Shown here: positions 11,416 through 21,875 of the stretch, piece after piece | Layout: each line of letters starts with the position of its first letter | Numbering within the stretch: the stretch's first letter is position 1 | Assembly: GCA_029834535.1 (NCBI GenBank) | Contig: JAQMWT010000230.1 | Span: forward strand, 1 to 64,000 | Direction of reading: 5' to 3' | Source of the DNA: Chrysophaeum taylorii | Lineage: Eukaryota > Sar > Pelagophyceae > Pelagomonadales > Pelagomonadaceae | DNA length: 64,000 nt | Made by a program: the position numbers and the translations under genes | The notes under the pieces: generated by a model | The model's input: only the letters and a program-made list of their open reading frames with translations | The model's database searches: none | Told to the model about the DNA's origin: nothing

Positions 11416-12300
11416 CCAATTAGTTTTACCTTGGCAGTTTCCACCTTATCCTTTGTCAACTGCTTAGCCTTAGCATGGAAGGATTTATGACCGTCTTTTT
11501 CTAGTTGCTCCAAAATGGCTTCATTTTCAATGCGAATTGATCTGCATTCAATACTTGTGAATGTTCAATGTCGTATTTGTTTCCTGTAAGTTCTTGCCAT
11601 CTCTGAAAGATATTTTTTTATACTAATATCCCATATGTCATTGCCTCTAGGACTGCGTATACCTAATTCTGTTAGAGCATCAGCCTTTTCCTTATAGCTC
11701 AGCTTTCCTTCTTCATGAAATTGATAATGATCGGACCAATTTCAAGAGCAAATTGATTTGGCGACATTTACAGGCTCACGATTTAAGTGGTTCTTTAATA
11801 TATAATGTAGACGCTCGCTGTAATCATGAGCAACTTGTGAATCTACCAAGGATGAAAAAGAAGCTCTGTCTTAAAAACTAAGTCAATAAGCTCATTACTT
11901 TTAAATATTACGTTTGGATCTTCAAACACATAGACAGGGGGCTTGTCCGTTACCCCAGACTCTTTATACATTTTCACCAATGAATTGCAGGTAAACCTGT
12001 CTTTTCCCAACACAAGAAACAAAGGTCTTTCTTTAAATAAAGACGAACCAAAATCCTCTTCCACTTAAGAATCAATTGACTGGTTTTCACCCACTGCTCT
12101 CCACTTAATTCGTCTGGTTTTACATATATGTCACCATACTTAGGTTTGGTAAACAAGTTTTTGTTGATAGGTGTCTTGCAAGCGAACAACCTCGAATAGT
12201 AAATCCTTTTGAGAAATACTATCGAACTTATCAATTAATCGCTCGATATAATCAGGTGCTTTTATGCCATCTGCATCATAAATTTTTCTTTAAGGTCTAC
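11400..12300 (-). pseudogene. Unidentified AT-rich protein fragments
   Basis: Minus-strand frames of 73 and 86 residues (for example RPLFLVLGKDRFTCNSLVKM followed by KPPVYVFEDPNVIFKSNELI) read like parts of one larger protein of unknown family, continuing weakly to about 11.4 kb. No motif could be assigned. It is the last segment with bacterial-like AT-rich codon use before the copia-type fossil. Confidence 0.35.
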
Positions 12301-12389
12301 TAAAACTTTTAAAAGAATTTTCTTAGGAGTGACTTTACCATGAGAAGAAGAGCCAGCAGACAGTAAAGTGTTAATTATCAAATTTTCGT

Positions 12390-13862
12390 TTGACTTTACA
12401 ACTTCTTCACTTGACACAGCTTCAGCTCATGTCTTTAATGGTTGAAAGATCGTCTTCCGTCTCATTTTGTCGACTTCTCTTAACGCTTTTGTTCGCTCCT
12501 ATCGATTCTCGTCTATGTCGAAATGCCACGCGCATCACCTTCGATCCGAAAATGCCTGGGATACCAAGGCCGCCGTCTTCCGTGCCACGTCTCTATGATT
12601 GGTTAAACCCTGCCTTTGGAATCAAACCACAACCAGCTTCTTTTGATTCATTAGGCTATACGCATTTCGAACAGACGTATTTACGCTAAGTCGAAACTGA
12701 CGCTACACTTCTAATTTACACGCTTCTCAGTAGACTACGTCGTCGTCATTTGTACTTTCAAACCTCTGTCGTGAGCTCCAGCAAGCCTTGAAAGGAATAC
12801 TCAGTCGACACCTTCGAGGAAGTCCATACTCTTCAGGCATGCGCATAGCGCGTACAACTGATGGCTCTATATCACTGAACCGTCAGGCTAAACTTGATGC
12901 ATTGTTCGAAGAGTACCCCATTTTAATGCAGTTACGTCCCACTTCCACACCGATGTCACCATCAGCCACGTACAAAACTGGAGAGCCATCTTCTGATATG
13001 GACAAGTTCATCCTTCATATCATCCTTCATACCTTCTTTACGCTACTCGGCAAGCTCACGTTTGTTCAATTGGCCTGTCGCCCCGATCTATCACAAAGTC
13101 TCAGTCGTTTTGTTTAAATGCATAATCCGCATAAACGCTTACTACAGGCAACGCAAACGTTCGCCTACTTGCGCAAGCCCGAAAATCGTAATCTTCGCCT
13201 CTGGCTACTACTCTGGTTCTTCCGCTCTAATGACCATCTTCGACTTCTATCGGTAATCGTACTGACATGGCCACCATGTTGGACTACACTAAAGAACAAG
13301 TTAATTCAGGTAATTTTGATCCACTGGTCGCGTTCAGATGCTGATAATGCCTTCTTATGAACAAGACCGCAAATCTACAAACCGGTCACGCTATCTTTGG
13401 TTTGGTTCTCTCATCACAAAGTCTAAGTTGCAGCCTATCAGCTACTCGCGCATAAGAGTGAACTTATCGCCCTTAATGTGTGCCATTATGGTCTGGTTAC
13501 GCAAACAGAAAATGGCATTCGCTATAAAACTCACTTCTATCTCCGCCAACCTTCAGGGAAAGACTTGCTATCAGATTATGATGCTCACGACAATACCCTC
13601 CCATCGGGCCGTCATGCCACGTCCTATACTGGGAGATTCTACCTCTGCTATTCATCTATCTAATAAGACAGCGCGACTAAGGCTAAAGCTATTAGCACAC
13701 GCTGGTTCCGTATACGCGACTACGTACAGTTAAAACGCATACGTCTACATCATGTTTCCGGTACCCATAATATCGCCGCCGATGGATTTACTAAACCCTT
13801 TGGAGCTCCACTCTTCAGCAGACTTCGCACGTTACTCAGCGGTTTGTTCTTGAGCCATCATT
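12390..13862 (+). mobile_element. Fossil Ty1/copia-type retroelement, RT and RNase H part
   Basis: Fragments recognisable as the C-terminal half of a copia-type polyprotein run left to right. They are the reverse-transcriptase segment with the RLYDWLNP (copia YGLKQ-like) region, the connection segment (LDALFEEYPI...RPTSTPM, then KLTFVQLACRPDLSQSLS), and the RNase H end with GDSTSAIHLSNKTAR and HHVSGTHNIAADGFTKPF, the usual HV.GT.NIADxxTK close. No integrase, protease or gag was found directly upstream, and no matching terminal repeats could be identified by eye. It is broken many times, so an old, partial copy. Confidence 0.75.
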
Positions 13863-14700
13863 GAAACATAGTAGCGGTGGCTACTTCAAGAGTCAAGCTC
13901 CTGGTTTGCCCGCTCCGAACCGTACGAACTTCTTGCGAAGTATACGGCTCTCCGGAGAAATAAAGGAATAATAAATACCCTTCGTTTCGGAATAGATTCA
14001 TAAGCGTATCTCTCGATTCGCTTCTTATAGTTTTCTAAGACCTATAAAAATCAGGAAAACAGGACGTTTTTTATAAAACACAAATTTAATTTTAAAATAC
14101 AAATGGTTAGAAAGGAGTTATTCCATTTTTGAAATTTTCCTTTTGAGAAGCTACAAAAACTCTACGACGACCTTTTATTCTGTAACCAGTGTTTAAAGAA
14201 TGCTAGACACCCTATTGCTTTTAATTTTAGAGCGAAAGATATCATGCTCTTTTCTTTTCAAATAGAAAGATGTAGTTCTTAGGTTCTCCGAAAGCAAATT
14301 AATACCAATGGGTAGTGGCTTGTGGCATCTACTTACATCTACACACCAAACAGTCCTGAAATTCTCTTTTTTAAGAGAAGTAACAGAAGAGCAATGAAGG
14401 TGCCATTTCATTCTTAAATGATATTTTTTAGGAATAAAAAAGGTTCTCTAGCAACGCTTACAACAACCCATAGCTCAACAAGATGGTTAATCATTACCCT
14501 TCATTATGTCCGAAATGACTTTAAACTAACCTTGCTATGTAAAGGAATACTGGCTCGCTAAAATGTAAAATGCAACAAAAGACGTGATGCGGAGATTCCT
14601 CTCATGATGAATCCCACTAAAAAAACAAAGATGCTGCGAGCCGACGCCACTCTACCCTGAACCGTGGTCGCGGTGGTACACTGTCACTATCCCCACCTTT
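13863..14700. other. Stretch after the copia-type fossil without a supported gene
   Basis: AT-rich sequence containing AATAAA-like words near 13,960 and 14,430. It could hold the 3' untranslated end or a decayed terminal repeat of the copia-type fossil. A 72-residue minus frame near 14.2-14.4 kb shows no recognisable family. Confidence 0.35.
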
Positions 14701-14761
14701 TAATGCTCTAACTCCAAGCGTTGCACCGACTAGTTCCCCTAATCGGAAACATCAAACCTAT

Positions 14762-16119
14762 TTGTCGGTGGCTCAAGGACATCAATCTACGCCCGTGACG
14801 CCCAAGGCGCCCAAGGCAACTGCCCAACAACAGTCTAAATCGCAAGCAGCGAAGTCTGAGTATTTCCTGCTCAAACACTGCAAATTTGACGTACTGGCGA
14901 TGATGTCCGGGAACGTTGCTGCTCTTGGTTCTTCGCCACCCAATTTTCTCATTCCGCGAAATACGGATCCCCAGTGCTGGCTTAAGTCTTTGCAACAGCT
15001 GCTTATGGAAGCACAACAGACAGAGTTTGTAGATAACGTGCAGTATCTTAGTTCATTGCTGTGCGTCAAAGCAAAGCGCATTCGAAACGCCCCCGCTATA
15101 TCTCCTAATGAGGGGATACGTTTTCATCGCTTCCCACCCATTGCCGGGTTGTCGCCAAGTGCATGTGTACAAAGTGCTACAATAAAACTGATATGCCGGG
15201 CACACCAGTCGTGCTCATCATCTGTAATGAAGATGAACTTAAAACTGACAGGATTCGCCAAATTATTGAGGATCATCTCGCGTCTGAGCAACACGCATCG
15301 CACTGCTTTGACGTACCACGCCCTTTCTTTTTGTTGATTTGTGTGCTGTGCAATCGGTCACACCATGGGATAGCTTTAATTCGCAACAGTCAGCAGGCCT
15401 TTCAACTTTCCTGCTTTAATGATCCAGCTGCCCACACCAGAGCTATAATCCTCCGCCTTGGAAAGTCCATTGCTTTTAACAAGCAGCTCAAAGAGGCAAT
15501 CAGGCAGACAGCAACTGCCTTTAAAAATGTGCTAATCCAGGTTGGCTACCCCTCAGACATAATTGATGTCCTTTCAGATAATACCTCCTCTGAAGATGTT
15601 TCACCAGCGCCGATCGACAATCCACCCGCTGAGCCCACGCCAGATAAAGCTAACGACAATATGACTGAATCTTTACACCAATTAAAAGAAGAGGTTCGGT
15701 CTTTATCCTTACGTCTCACTAATACCGAACAACAATTGATGGCGCGAGATCAACAACTATCGCTTGCACTAGCGTCTCTCACACAGATGCAAGAGACTTA
15801 CGAAAATTTAAACATTCAAGTGATCGAGAACATCATGCATGTGTCTCTGTTAGACAACATCTTGTCAAGTTCGCATCAGGACACCATAATCCCGTCCTCT
15901 GCTATTTGTCCATATCCTCTCGGTCGCTTATCCATCTATTGCATGCCTCAGAGATTTATAATGAGGCACGCAAGTTCAAATCGACGCAGCAGCTCATCAC
16001 CTCCATACAGTATGTCTGATGCACATGATCGTGTTATTCCTGCATTGATCTACGCTCTTACACCAGATGCTGCTATGTCTTTCCTTACGTCTGTCATATA
16101 TCACCCTTGGTCACCTTGA
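14762..16119 (+). CDS. Unidentified protein with Cys/His cluster and coiled coil, possibly of a mobile element
   Basis: Two long overlapping frames cover this region. The first (about 190 codons) begins with a Pro/Thr/Lys/Gln-rich tail and then a folded-looking part (KSEYFLLKHCKFDVLAMMSG, PQCWLKSLQQLLMEAQQTEF). The second (318 codons) contains a compact cysteine/histidine cluster (CMCTKCYNKTD, later CFDVPRP, CVLCNRSHHG), an acidic Pro-rich linker and a predicted coiled coil (ESLHQLKEEVRSLSLRLTNT onward, heptads of Leu). The C terminus is Ser-rich. The arrangement of nucleic-acid-type zinc cluster plus coiled coil recalls structural proteins of retroelements and LINE ORF1 proteins, but no motif proves it. 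It lies between a copia-type fossil and the algal genes and has intermediate base composition. Confidence 0.45.
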
Positions 16120-16310
16120 GTGATGCAATGACTACGCACAATACCAACACTGCGAACGACCTATCCTCTGATGATCATAATTCGTCCTCTCCAGAGTTAA
16201 AGGAACTGGACGATGATAGCGAAGATGAATTGGACCACACATCTGATGTTGTGGATACCGATACAGCTTCTTTGCGTAACATCACAACACGCTCGACATC
16301 ATGATTAATT
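16107..16310 (+). other. Short acidic frame after the Cys/His protein
   Basis: A 65-residue frame rich in Asp, Glu, Ser and Thr (SSPELKELDDDSEDELDHTS) overlaps the end of the preceding frame by 13 bp. It may be the acidic tail of that protein in another frame or a spliced exon. No family. Confidence 0.3.
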
Positions 16311-17270
16311 TGTCCTGTTCTGTTGTTGTTTGTTCCATTGTTCACTGTTCTCATGTATATTGCACAAGTTCCGCCTCAAGAACGTCTGAAATGCATAAAC
16401 CGTTGTTTCCACACGTTGATAGGGTCCAGAGAGCTACACTACTATGTGTGCGACACTGGAACATTTCACACCTATCTCTACACGAGGGTTTTCTATCCAT
16501 AATACGGCTTTCCCTCTCTCCTTCTTTCCTTACCCCTTCCGCCCCTTTTATCTCAGATTATGAAGAACCCAATCTGGAGCTCTTTTCCAACATGGAGTAG
16601 GCCTCCAGGTGCGTACCGTCGGGTACGGGGTTTTCTGTTTAATTAACAGAGACTTCGTTCCCCGTTGTCAGTCAGTGTATAAACGCCTCTATGGGACCTA
16701 ATGTCCTTAAGGAGTTAGGGCCTAAATAAATACCTACCTTGTGTAGTAGCACGTGACAAGCGGAATGGTCTGTACACGCCTAAGACTGCACGCAGTCAGT
16801 CTCTACCATGTACCCGGAGAGGGTCAAATCTTTCCACATCATCATCTTTCTCAAGAGATGCTCTATAGTCGCATCTTGCGCTTAAGACATCTCGAGGGGG
16901 TGCAGAGAAATCTGCCGCCTCTTACCCTTATCCGTCCGTCGAGAACGTGATGATCTCTTCCTTACCCTTCTTCTTCCTTTCTACACAATCAAATAGTCCT
17001 CTGATTTGTGCCTAAACTCATCATCATCATGGTCTAGCGCGCGCCCCGAGGTATGTAGCACTATACACTTTACCTTTTCTCGTGAAGTTCTAGATGTCGC
17101 CTGTCGTGTTCTGAGGATATAGGGAACATACCTATTCATTTCCCGAATTAAATACTTCCAGATGTTCATGATGATGAGACGGGATGGTTTCCCAGGTGAC
17201 TTATTACTTACCACTGCTTGCCAAATGCTCTGCATCATCTTAACACGTACGGGCTATCGCGTATACTAAT
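16311..17270. other. Intergenic AT-rich stretch
   Basis: No supported gene. A minus-strand frame of 85 residues at 16,981-17,238 has no recognisable family. Around 16.6-16.75 kb the text contains CTTAAGGAG and AATAAATACC, compatible with a 3' end or decayed repeat. This is the boundary zone between mobile-element-like DNA and GC-rich algal genes. Confidence 0.4.
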
Positions 17271-17279
17271 AATAAATAA

Positions 17280-18110
17280 CTAGCAGGCGCGTGAGGAGTG
17301 GAGGATGGACTCCAAGACGGCACCGATGCCGTAGGCTGCGGTGGCCGCGCAGGCCCCGTTGAGGGTCATCACGAGGCCAGACGTGATTTTGCTTTGCTTG
17401 GTGAGGGAGGCTTTTGTGACACCAAGCACAAACATGGTAAGGGCGGTGGCGGCGGCGGAGACGGCGAAGAGGACGTCCTTGGAGGGGGTGGCGGGGAGGG
17501 CCCGGGCGATGACGTAGACAAGGACGGGGATAGATCCGAACATGTCAAAGGCGAGCATGGTGACGAATCCCTTTTTCCAGGCAGGAAAATCGTCGTCGTC
17601 GGGCGCGATGAAGCCCAATTCGTCGACGCACATCATCTCGATGAAAGCCTTTGGATACTTGGCCATGACGCGCATGACGGTGGTCGCGTCCTCCTCGGAA
17701 AAGCCCTTCTTGTTGACGTAGATCTGGATCATCTCCCGGACTTCGCCCGCGGGGTAATTTCGCATCTCCCACTGTTCGCGCTTAAACTCGTGGCGAACAA
17801 AGTTCCTCTCAGCTGACTCCGAGAGGTAGTCGCCCAAGCCCATCGAGATTCCGTCGGCGACAAGATTCGCGACGCCCATCAGGATGACGGTCGACGTCGA
17901 GAGCCCCGCGCCCGCGACGGCGGCGACGATCGCGAAGGTCGTGATGATTCCGTCTAACCCGCCGAAGACGAGCGATTTCACGATCTCTCCGGCTTCGGCG
18001 GAGGCGTGCGTCTCCTCCGCTTCGAGGAGAGTGTCGTGGGCCTGCATCGACAGATCCACGTCCTCGCTCGTATACGCCTTGCGGATGCGCATCTCGGCGT
18101 CTCCACCCAT
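17280..18110 (-). CDS. VIT1/CCC1-family iron/manganese transporter
   Basis: 276 residues. After a short hydrophilic N terminus, the first membrane helix carries IVKSLVFGGLDGIITTFAIV, the hallmark of the VIT family: SxxxGxxDGxxT with the Asp lining the transport path. The second helix region (ILMGVANLVADGISMGLGDY) holds the conserved N/D-x-x-S-M-x-x-G-[ED]-Y. The cytoplasmic metal-binding loop with EEDATTVMRVM and FIEMMCVDELG follows, then three more helices. Five helices and about 280 aa fit the family. VIT/CCC1 proteins export Fe2+ or Mn2+ from the cytosol into a vacuole in exchange for protons. The acidic PDDDDFP insertion after the loop is unusual. It is single-exon, on the minus strand, with its start ATG at 18,110. 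Confidence 0.9.
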   Translation of the reverse strand: MGGDAEMRIRKAYTSEDVDLSMQAHDTLLEAEETHASAEAGEIVKSLVFGGLDGIITTFAIVAAVAGAGLSTSTVILMGVANLVADGISMGLGDYLSESAERNFVRHEFKREQWEMRNYPAGEVREMIQIYVNKKGFSEEDATTVMRVMAKYPKAFIEMMCVDELGFIAPDDDDFPAWKKGFVTMLAFDMFGSIPVLVYVIARALPATPSKDVLFAVSAAATALTMFVLGVTKASLTKQSKITSGLVMTLNGACAATAAYGIGAVLESILHSSRAC

Positions 18111-18183
18111 ATGATACTTGCTTGGGCCCTAAAGAATAAAAAATGCGCTGGCAGGGCTGCCTGCTTTAATTATTATTAGAGGT

Positions 18184-18920
18184 CAAGTAGTAATAATACG
18201 AAACCTCAGCCAATCAGCAAGGGGTGTGGACAGACACAAGGGGGCGAGAAGAGAGGCGAGGCGAGGAGAAGAGAGGCACGTCGACCAAAGAATGTCGTCG
18301 TTCCTCGAGTCAAATCAAATCCAGTCGAATAGAGTCGAATAGAGTCGAGTCGAGTCGAGTCGAGTCGGCCGGCGGGGGGCCTGCAATACGCCATGCAGGG
18401 GGCGCGGGCCGAGGGGCTTCTAAGCATCACATCGGAGGGCGGGTGTGGTGGCGGCGCGCATCACGGGTCGTTCTCGAACTGCTGGGTAGTCCACATTTCT
18501 TTGTTTCAAAAGAAAAGAAATGAACAAGAAGAGGAGCGAGTTGGCAGAGGCATCGTCGTCGTCGTCGTCGTCGATGGGACCGCGCTAACGACGGTGCTGG
18601 GCGCGAGCACGTCGTCGGAGCCGCAGGGCACCGAGGTGGGGGCCACCCACATCACATCACATCACATCACATCACGTCACGTCACGTGTGGAAACGAAGT
18701 CAATGCGTCTGGCAAGTCGACTGTGCTCTCGGAAGGTGAGCTCAGGACGGGGTGTATACAGCGGGGAGCTGGCGCGAGACGAGGCGAGACACCCGCAGAG
18801 GGATAAAAGGGAGGGAAGGAAGGAAAAAAAAATAGAAGGGGGCAGAGGATCCGAGATCCGAGCCTTGCGCGCGAAAATGATATTTGCCACGTCGTCGTCG
18901 TCGTCGTCATTATTGGGGAG
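18184..18920. repeat. Intergenic microsatellite cluster
   Basis: The space between the iron transporter and the zinc protein is packed with simple repeats. They are GA-rich units (about 18,240-18,280), GAGTC pentamers (about 18,320-18,368), CGT triplets (18,547-18,574), ATCAC pentamers turning into GTCAC (18,648-18,689) and GTC triplets (about 18,889-18,909). Frames here are by-products of the repeats; no gene is supported. Confidence 0.8.
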
Positions 18921-18950
18921 GAACGCGGGACAAACGGGGGGGGGTCGTCG

Positions 18951-20538
18951 TTCACGGCGGGTCGTCGTCGTCGCAGGCGGGAGTCGTCGGAGGGGAGCCG
19001 CCGGAGCTGCCACCACCGGCGCCAGCGCCGCTGCCGCCGCCGCCCTTGCGGCGCATGTATCCCTGGCGGCCGCGCTCGCGGCAGCGGTCGCACTTGGAGG
19101 CTGCGAGCTTCTCGGCAAAGGCCGTGAGGTTTCGGAAGCGCTTGCAGCCCTTGCACCACTTGAAGTGGGTATTTGTCTCGAGGTGGCGCCAGAGGGCCTT
19201 GTCGCACTCGCGACAGACGTCCTTGTTCTGGCGCGGGATGACGACCACGCGGGACTGGAGGTCGTCGTCGGCCCCGGGGGGGGCACCCCCCTGGGTCTCG
19301 GACGGGGGCTCGCAAGTTTCGGTCTTTGGGTGCCGGCCGCACATGACGCAGTGGATCTGCGCTCGGCTTTTGGCGCGAGGGAAATTGATGAGGGTCTCGT
19401 AGGGCGGCGCCGGTCCCGTCACGAGTTCGGTCGCGGGCGGCGGGACCGTGATGGTCGAGGACACCTTGCCCGCGTAGGCCACGACGATCGCGTCGGGCTG
19501 GTGCGTCTTGGCGGCCGTAGGAATTTTCTTCGGTTTGACGAGGTCCTGGTCGGCGAAGAGCGAGTAGGAAGCCTCGTCGCTCCAGCGCGCGACGCCCTCC
19601 ATCAGGCTGTCGAAGGGCTGCTTGCCTTTTTTGCAGGCAGCGCGCTTGCCCGAGGAGGGAGCCGGCGGGCAGCGACCTCCCGGAGGGGCCGTCTTGCCGC
19701 CAAAGCAGAGGTTTGGCCGGAAAGACCGGGCACCGCCGCGATGCGCCGAGGACGCCGACGCGATCGAGCAGCTCGGCGAGGGCGTGTCTTCGTCGTCGTG
19801 GTGGTGCTCGACCGGCATGGGCGCCGACCGCGGACGTTCCTCGGCGTAGGATCCGAGGCTCTCCTCCTCGAAGGATCCGACGCTCGAGGCGCAGCCCTTC
19901 CTCGCCGGAGCCTGGTGGTGGTGGTGGTGGTGGTGGTGGTGGTGCTTCTTGGGTTGCGGGTCTTGCTGGTACAAATTTGAAAAGAAAGGCATCTCCATCT
20001 CGAAGCCCATCAACTGGTCGTCGCAACTGGATCCCATCTCGGCCGAGGGCGTCGGCTTGGGCCGGTAATCGCTGAGCATGCCGTCGAGGTCGAGCTCGGC
20101 GAGCAAGTCGATCGAGGCGGCGCGGTGGCGCTTGTCGTAAGAGCTCGCGACCGACGTCGAGGACGACGACGACGTCTCGAGGTGCCCTTGCTGCATCAGC
20201 CTCTCGAGCTCGGACGAGTCGCCCTGATGGAACTTGCCCAACGCCGAGCGCGCGGTCGCGTCGCCGCCCTGCACCAACGCCTTCAACGCGTCCTTCTGCG
20301 CCGTCGTGAGCACCCCCGCCCTCTCGAGCTCGGTCGCGCTCCGCACCGCCTCGAGCGACCCGCTCCGGCTCCGGGGGGGGGCGACAGTTGAGGCAACGTC
20401 GTGCATCCGCGCGCGCTTCTGGAGGACGTTTCCGTACGAGCTCGGCGTCAGGGTCGGAGGGGTGTGGTGGGCCCACGAGCTCTCGGCCTCGAGGAATTCG
20501 TCCATCATGCCCAACTCGGTCATCTTCTCCACAATCAT
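18951..20538 (-). CDS. Four-CxxC putative zinc-binding protein with polyhistidine tract
   Basis: 528 residues in one exon. The first 390 residues are low-complexity and Ser/Pro/Ala-rich, with ten consecutive His at about 198-207. The last 140 residues carry four CxxC pairs: CVMCGR near 396, CRECD near 442, CKGC near 464 and CDRC near 484. They are embedded in a strongly patterned stretch (IPRQNKDVCRECDKALWRHL, HFKWCKGCKRFRNLTAFAEK, ASKCDRCRERGRQGYMRRK). Eight cysteines would bind two zinc ions. Similar C termini occur, as far as I recall, in uncharacterised stramenopile proteins. The basic GRQGYMRRK end suggests nucleic-acid binding, possibly a plant-SBP/GATA-like regulator, but no named family fits. 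A Gly/Ser tail ends in DDDD. Divergent from the mitoferrin-like gene. Confidence 0.75.
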
Positions 20539-20669
20539 CTATGAGGCAGCCACCACCACCTGCATCGTATTCTTCTCTGGCCAGTCCTTGTATATATACA
20601 ACAGGTGCCACGCCCTTCAACAGGGGGGGTGGTGGGACTCCCAGGGCCTGCTGCTCTCTCGCACACCCC
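20539..20669. promoter_or_regulatory. Probable bidirectional promoter
   Basis: Only 131 bp separate the ATG of the zinc protein (minus, 20,538) from that of the carrier (plus, 20,670). The text contains a TATATATA word at about 20,590. Both genes must take their core promoter from this gap or from each other's coding sequence. Inferred from layout only. Confidence 0.5.
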
Positions 20670-21638
20670 ATGAGCCTCGATTACCTCGACGAATACGACG
20701 CATCGCGGGGGACGTCCTTCTGGCAGCACTTGGTCGCGGGCTCGGTGGCGGGCCTCGCGGAGCACTGCCTCATCTTTCCCCTCGACACCATCAAGACCCA
20801 CGCCCAGTGCGTGGGAACCTGCTCGACCAAAAAGGCCGACATCTTCTGCACGCGGGCGGCCAAGAACCTCATCCAGGATGCGACGGTCCTCAGGTTGTGG
20901 CGGGGCGTCGGAGCGGTTACCATCGCCTGCATCCCGGCCCACGCCTCTTACTTTGGGGTCTTCGAGTCTCTTCGCGGGACCGACGTCGTCCGCAACGGAG
21001 TCGCGGGATCGCTGGCCGCCGTCGGTCACGACGTCGTCATGACCCCCGCCGACGTCGTCAAGCAGCGCCTCCAGCTCGGCCACCATAACACCTTCCGGGA
21101 CTGTGTGAGGGCGATCTCCCGCGAACCGGGGGGTTTGCTTGCGACTTTGTACCGCTCCTTCCCCACGACCCTCGCCATGAACGCCCCCTACAACTGCGTT
21201 TCGGTCGCCACCAACGAGGCCCTCAAGGACCGCTGGCGCCGCCCCGGCAAAGATCTCCCGATCTCGACCTTGTTGCTTTCCGGAGGCCTCGCCGGCGCGG
21301 TCGCGAGTTTCGCCACCGCGCCCCTTGACGTCGTCAAAACCCGACTCCAGACCCAGGGTCTCGCCCGCCCCGTTTTAAACAACGTCCACCGCTGGCACCG
21401 ACAACACCGCAGGCTCGCCTTCGCTGCGCACCACACCAAGCACCACCTATCCACCGCCTCTACCATCAAATACCGAGGCTTCCTCGACGCCGCCACCTCC
21501 ATATGGCGCGCCGAGGGCCTCCGCGGCTTCTTCCGCGGCGCCGCGGTGCGCGCCCTCATGCAGGCCCCCTCCGTCGCCATCGTCTGGACCACATACGAGT
21601 TCATGACCGCCTCCTTCCGAAACGCCTCGGATCTGTAA
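20670..21638 (+). CDS. Mitochondrial carrier family protein, mitoferrin-like
   Basis: 322 residues from the ATG at 20,670 (MSLDYLDEYDASRG). Three carrier repeats are visible. Repeat one has FPLDTIKTHAQ, the Px[D/E]xxK signature in the form typical of mitoferrins. Repeat two has TPADVVKQRLQLG. Repeat three has APLDVVKTRLQTQ. Each is followed by its matrix helix and second helix (for example YRGFLDAATSIWRAEGLRGF and FRGAAVRALMQAP). The first-repeat sequence GSVAGLAEHCLIFPLDTIKT and the second-repeat end MNAPYNCVSVATNEALK resemble SLC25A28/37-type iron carriers of the inner mitochondrial membrane, which import Fe2+ for heme and Fe-S cluster synthesis. A His-rich insertion (HRWHRQHRR...HHTKHH) in repeat three is odd and could bind metal. 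Single exon. Confidence 0.85.
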   Translation: MSLDYLDEYDASRGTSFWQHLVAGSVAGLAEHCLIFPLDTIKTHAQCVGTCSTKKADIFCTRAAKNLIQDATVLRLWRGVGAVTIACIPAHASYFGVFESLRGTDVVRNGVAGSLAAVGHDVVMTPADVVKQRLQLGHHNTFRDCVRAISREPGGLLATLYRSFPTTLAMNAPYNCVSVATNEALKDRWRRPGKDLPISTLLLSGGLAGAVASFATAPLDVVKTRLQTQGLARPVLNNVHRWHRQHRRLAFAAHHTKHHLSTASTIKYRGFLDAATSIWRAEGLRGFFRGAAVRALMQAPSVAIVWTTYEFMTASFRNASDL

Positions 21639-21654
21639 TTGTTGTCTTTCCCTA

Positions 21655-21875
21655 TTATTCTTTGTTTGTTCCTCCCTTCCTTCCTTCCATCCTCCCTTCC
21701 TTCCTTCCTTCCTCCCTTCCTTCCTTCTGCGACTTTTCTTCTCTGCAATCCTCCCCTCGCGTAGTCGTATAATCTGGACCGGTGCGGACGGGGCGTCTCC
21801 CCTCGTTGCGGGCCTGGACGTGGGGGCTTCTTTCTTTCTTTCTTTCTCTCTTTCTTTCTCTCTTTCTTTCGTTCG
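21655..21875. repeat. TTCC and TTTC pyrimidine microsatellites
   Basis: Downstream of the carrier gene the plus strand shows TTCC-type repeats (about 21,670-21,727) and TTTC-type repeats (about 21,826-21,872), separated by ordinary sequence. Likely 3' flank of the carrier gene. Confidence 0.85.

Noticed and set aside
12300-17270. One complete LTR element spanning the copia-type fossil and the Cys/His protein
   Set aside because: No matching terminal repeats were found, and the Cys/His protein lies downstream of the polymerase part rather than upstream.
18688-19980. 430-codon plus frame opposite the zinc protein
   Set aside because: Antisense shadow rich in Arg, Gly and Val runs from triplet repeats.
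18677-20671. 664-codon minus frame overlapping the zinc protein
   Set aside because: Arg/Pro-rich alternative frame of the GC-rich zinc-protein gene; no domain and no sensible start.
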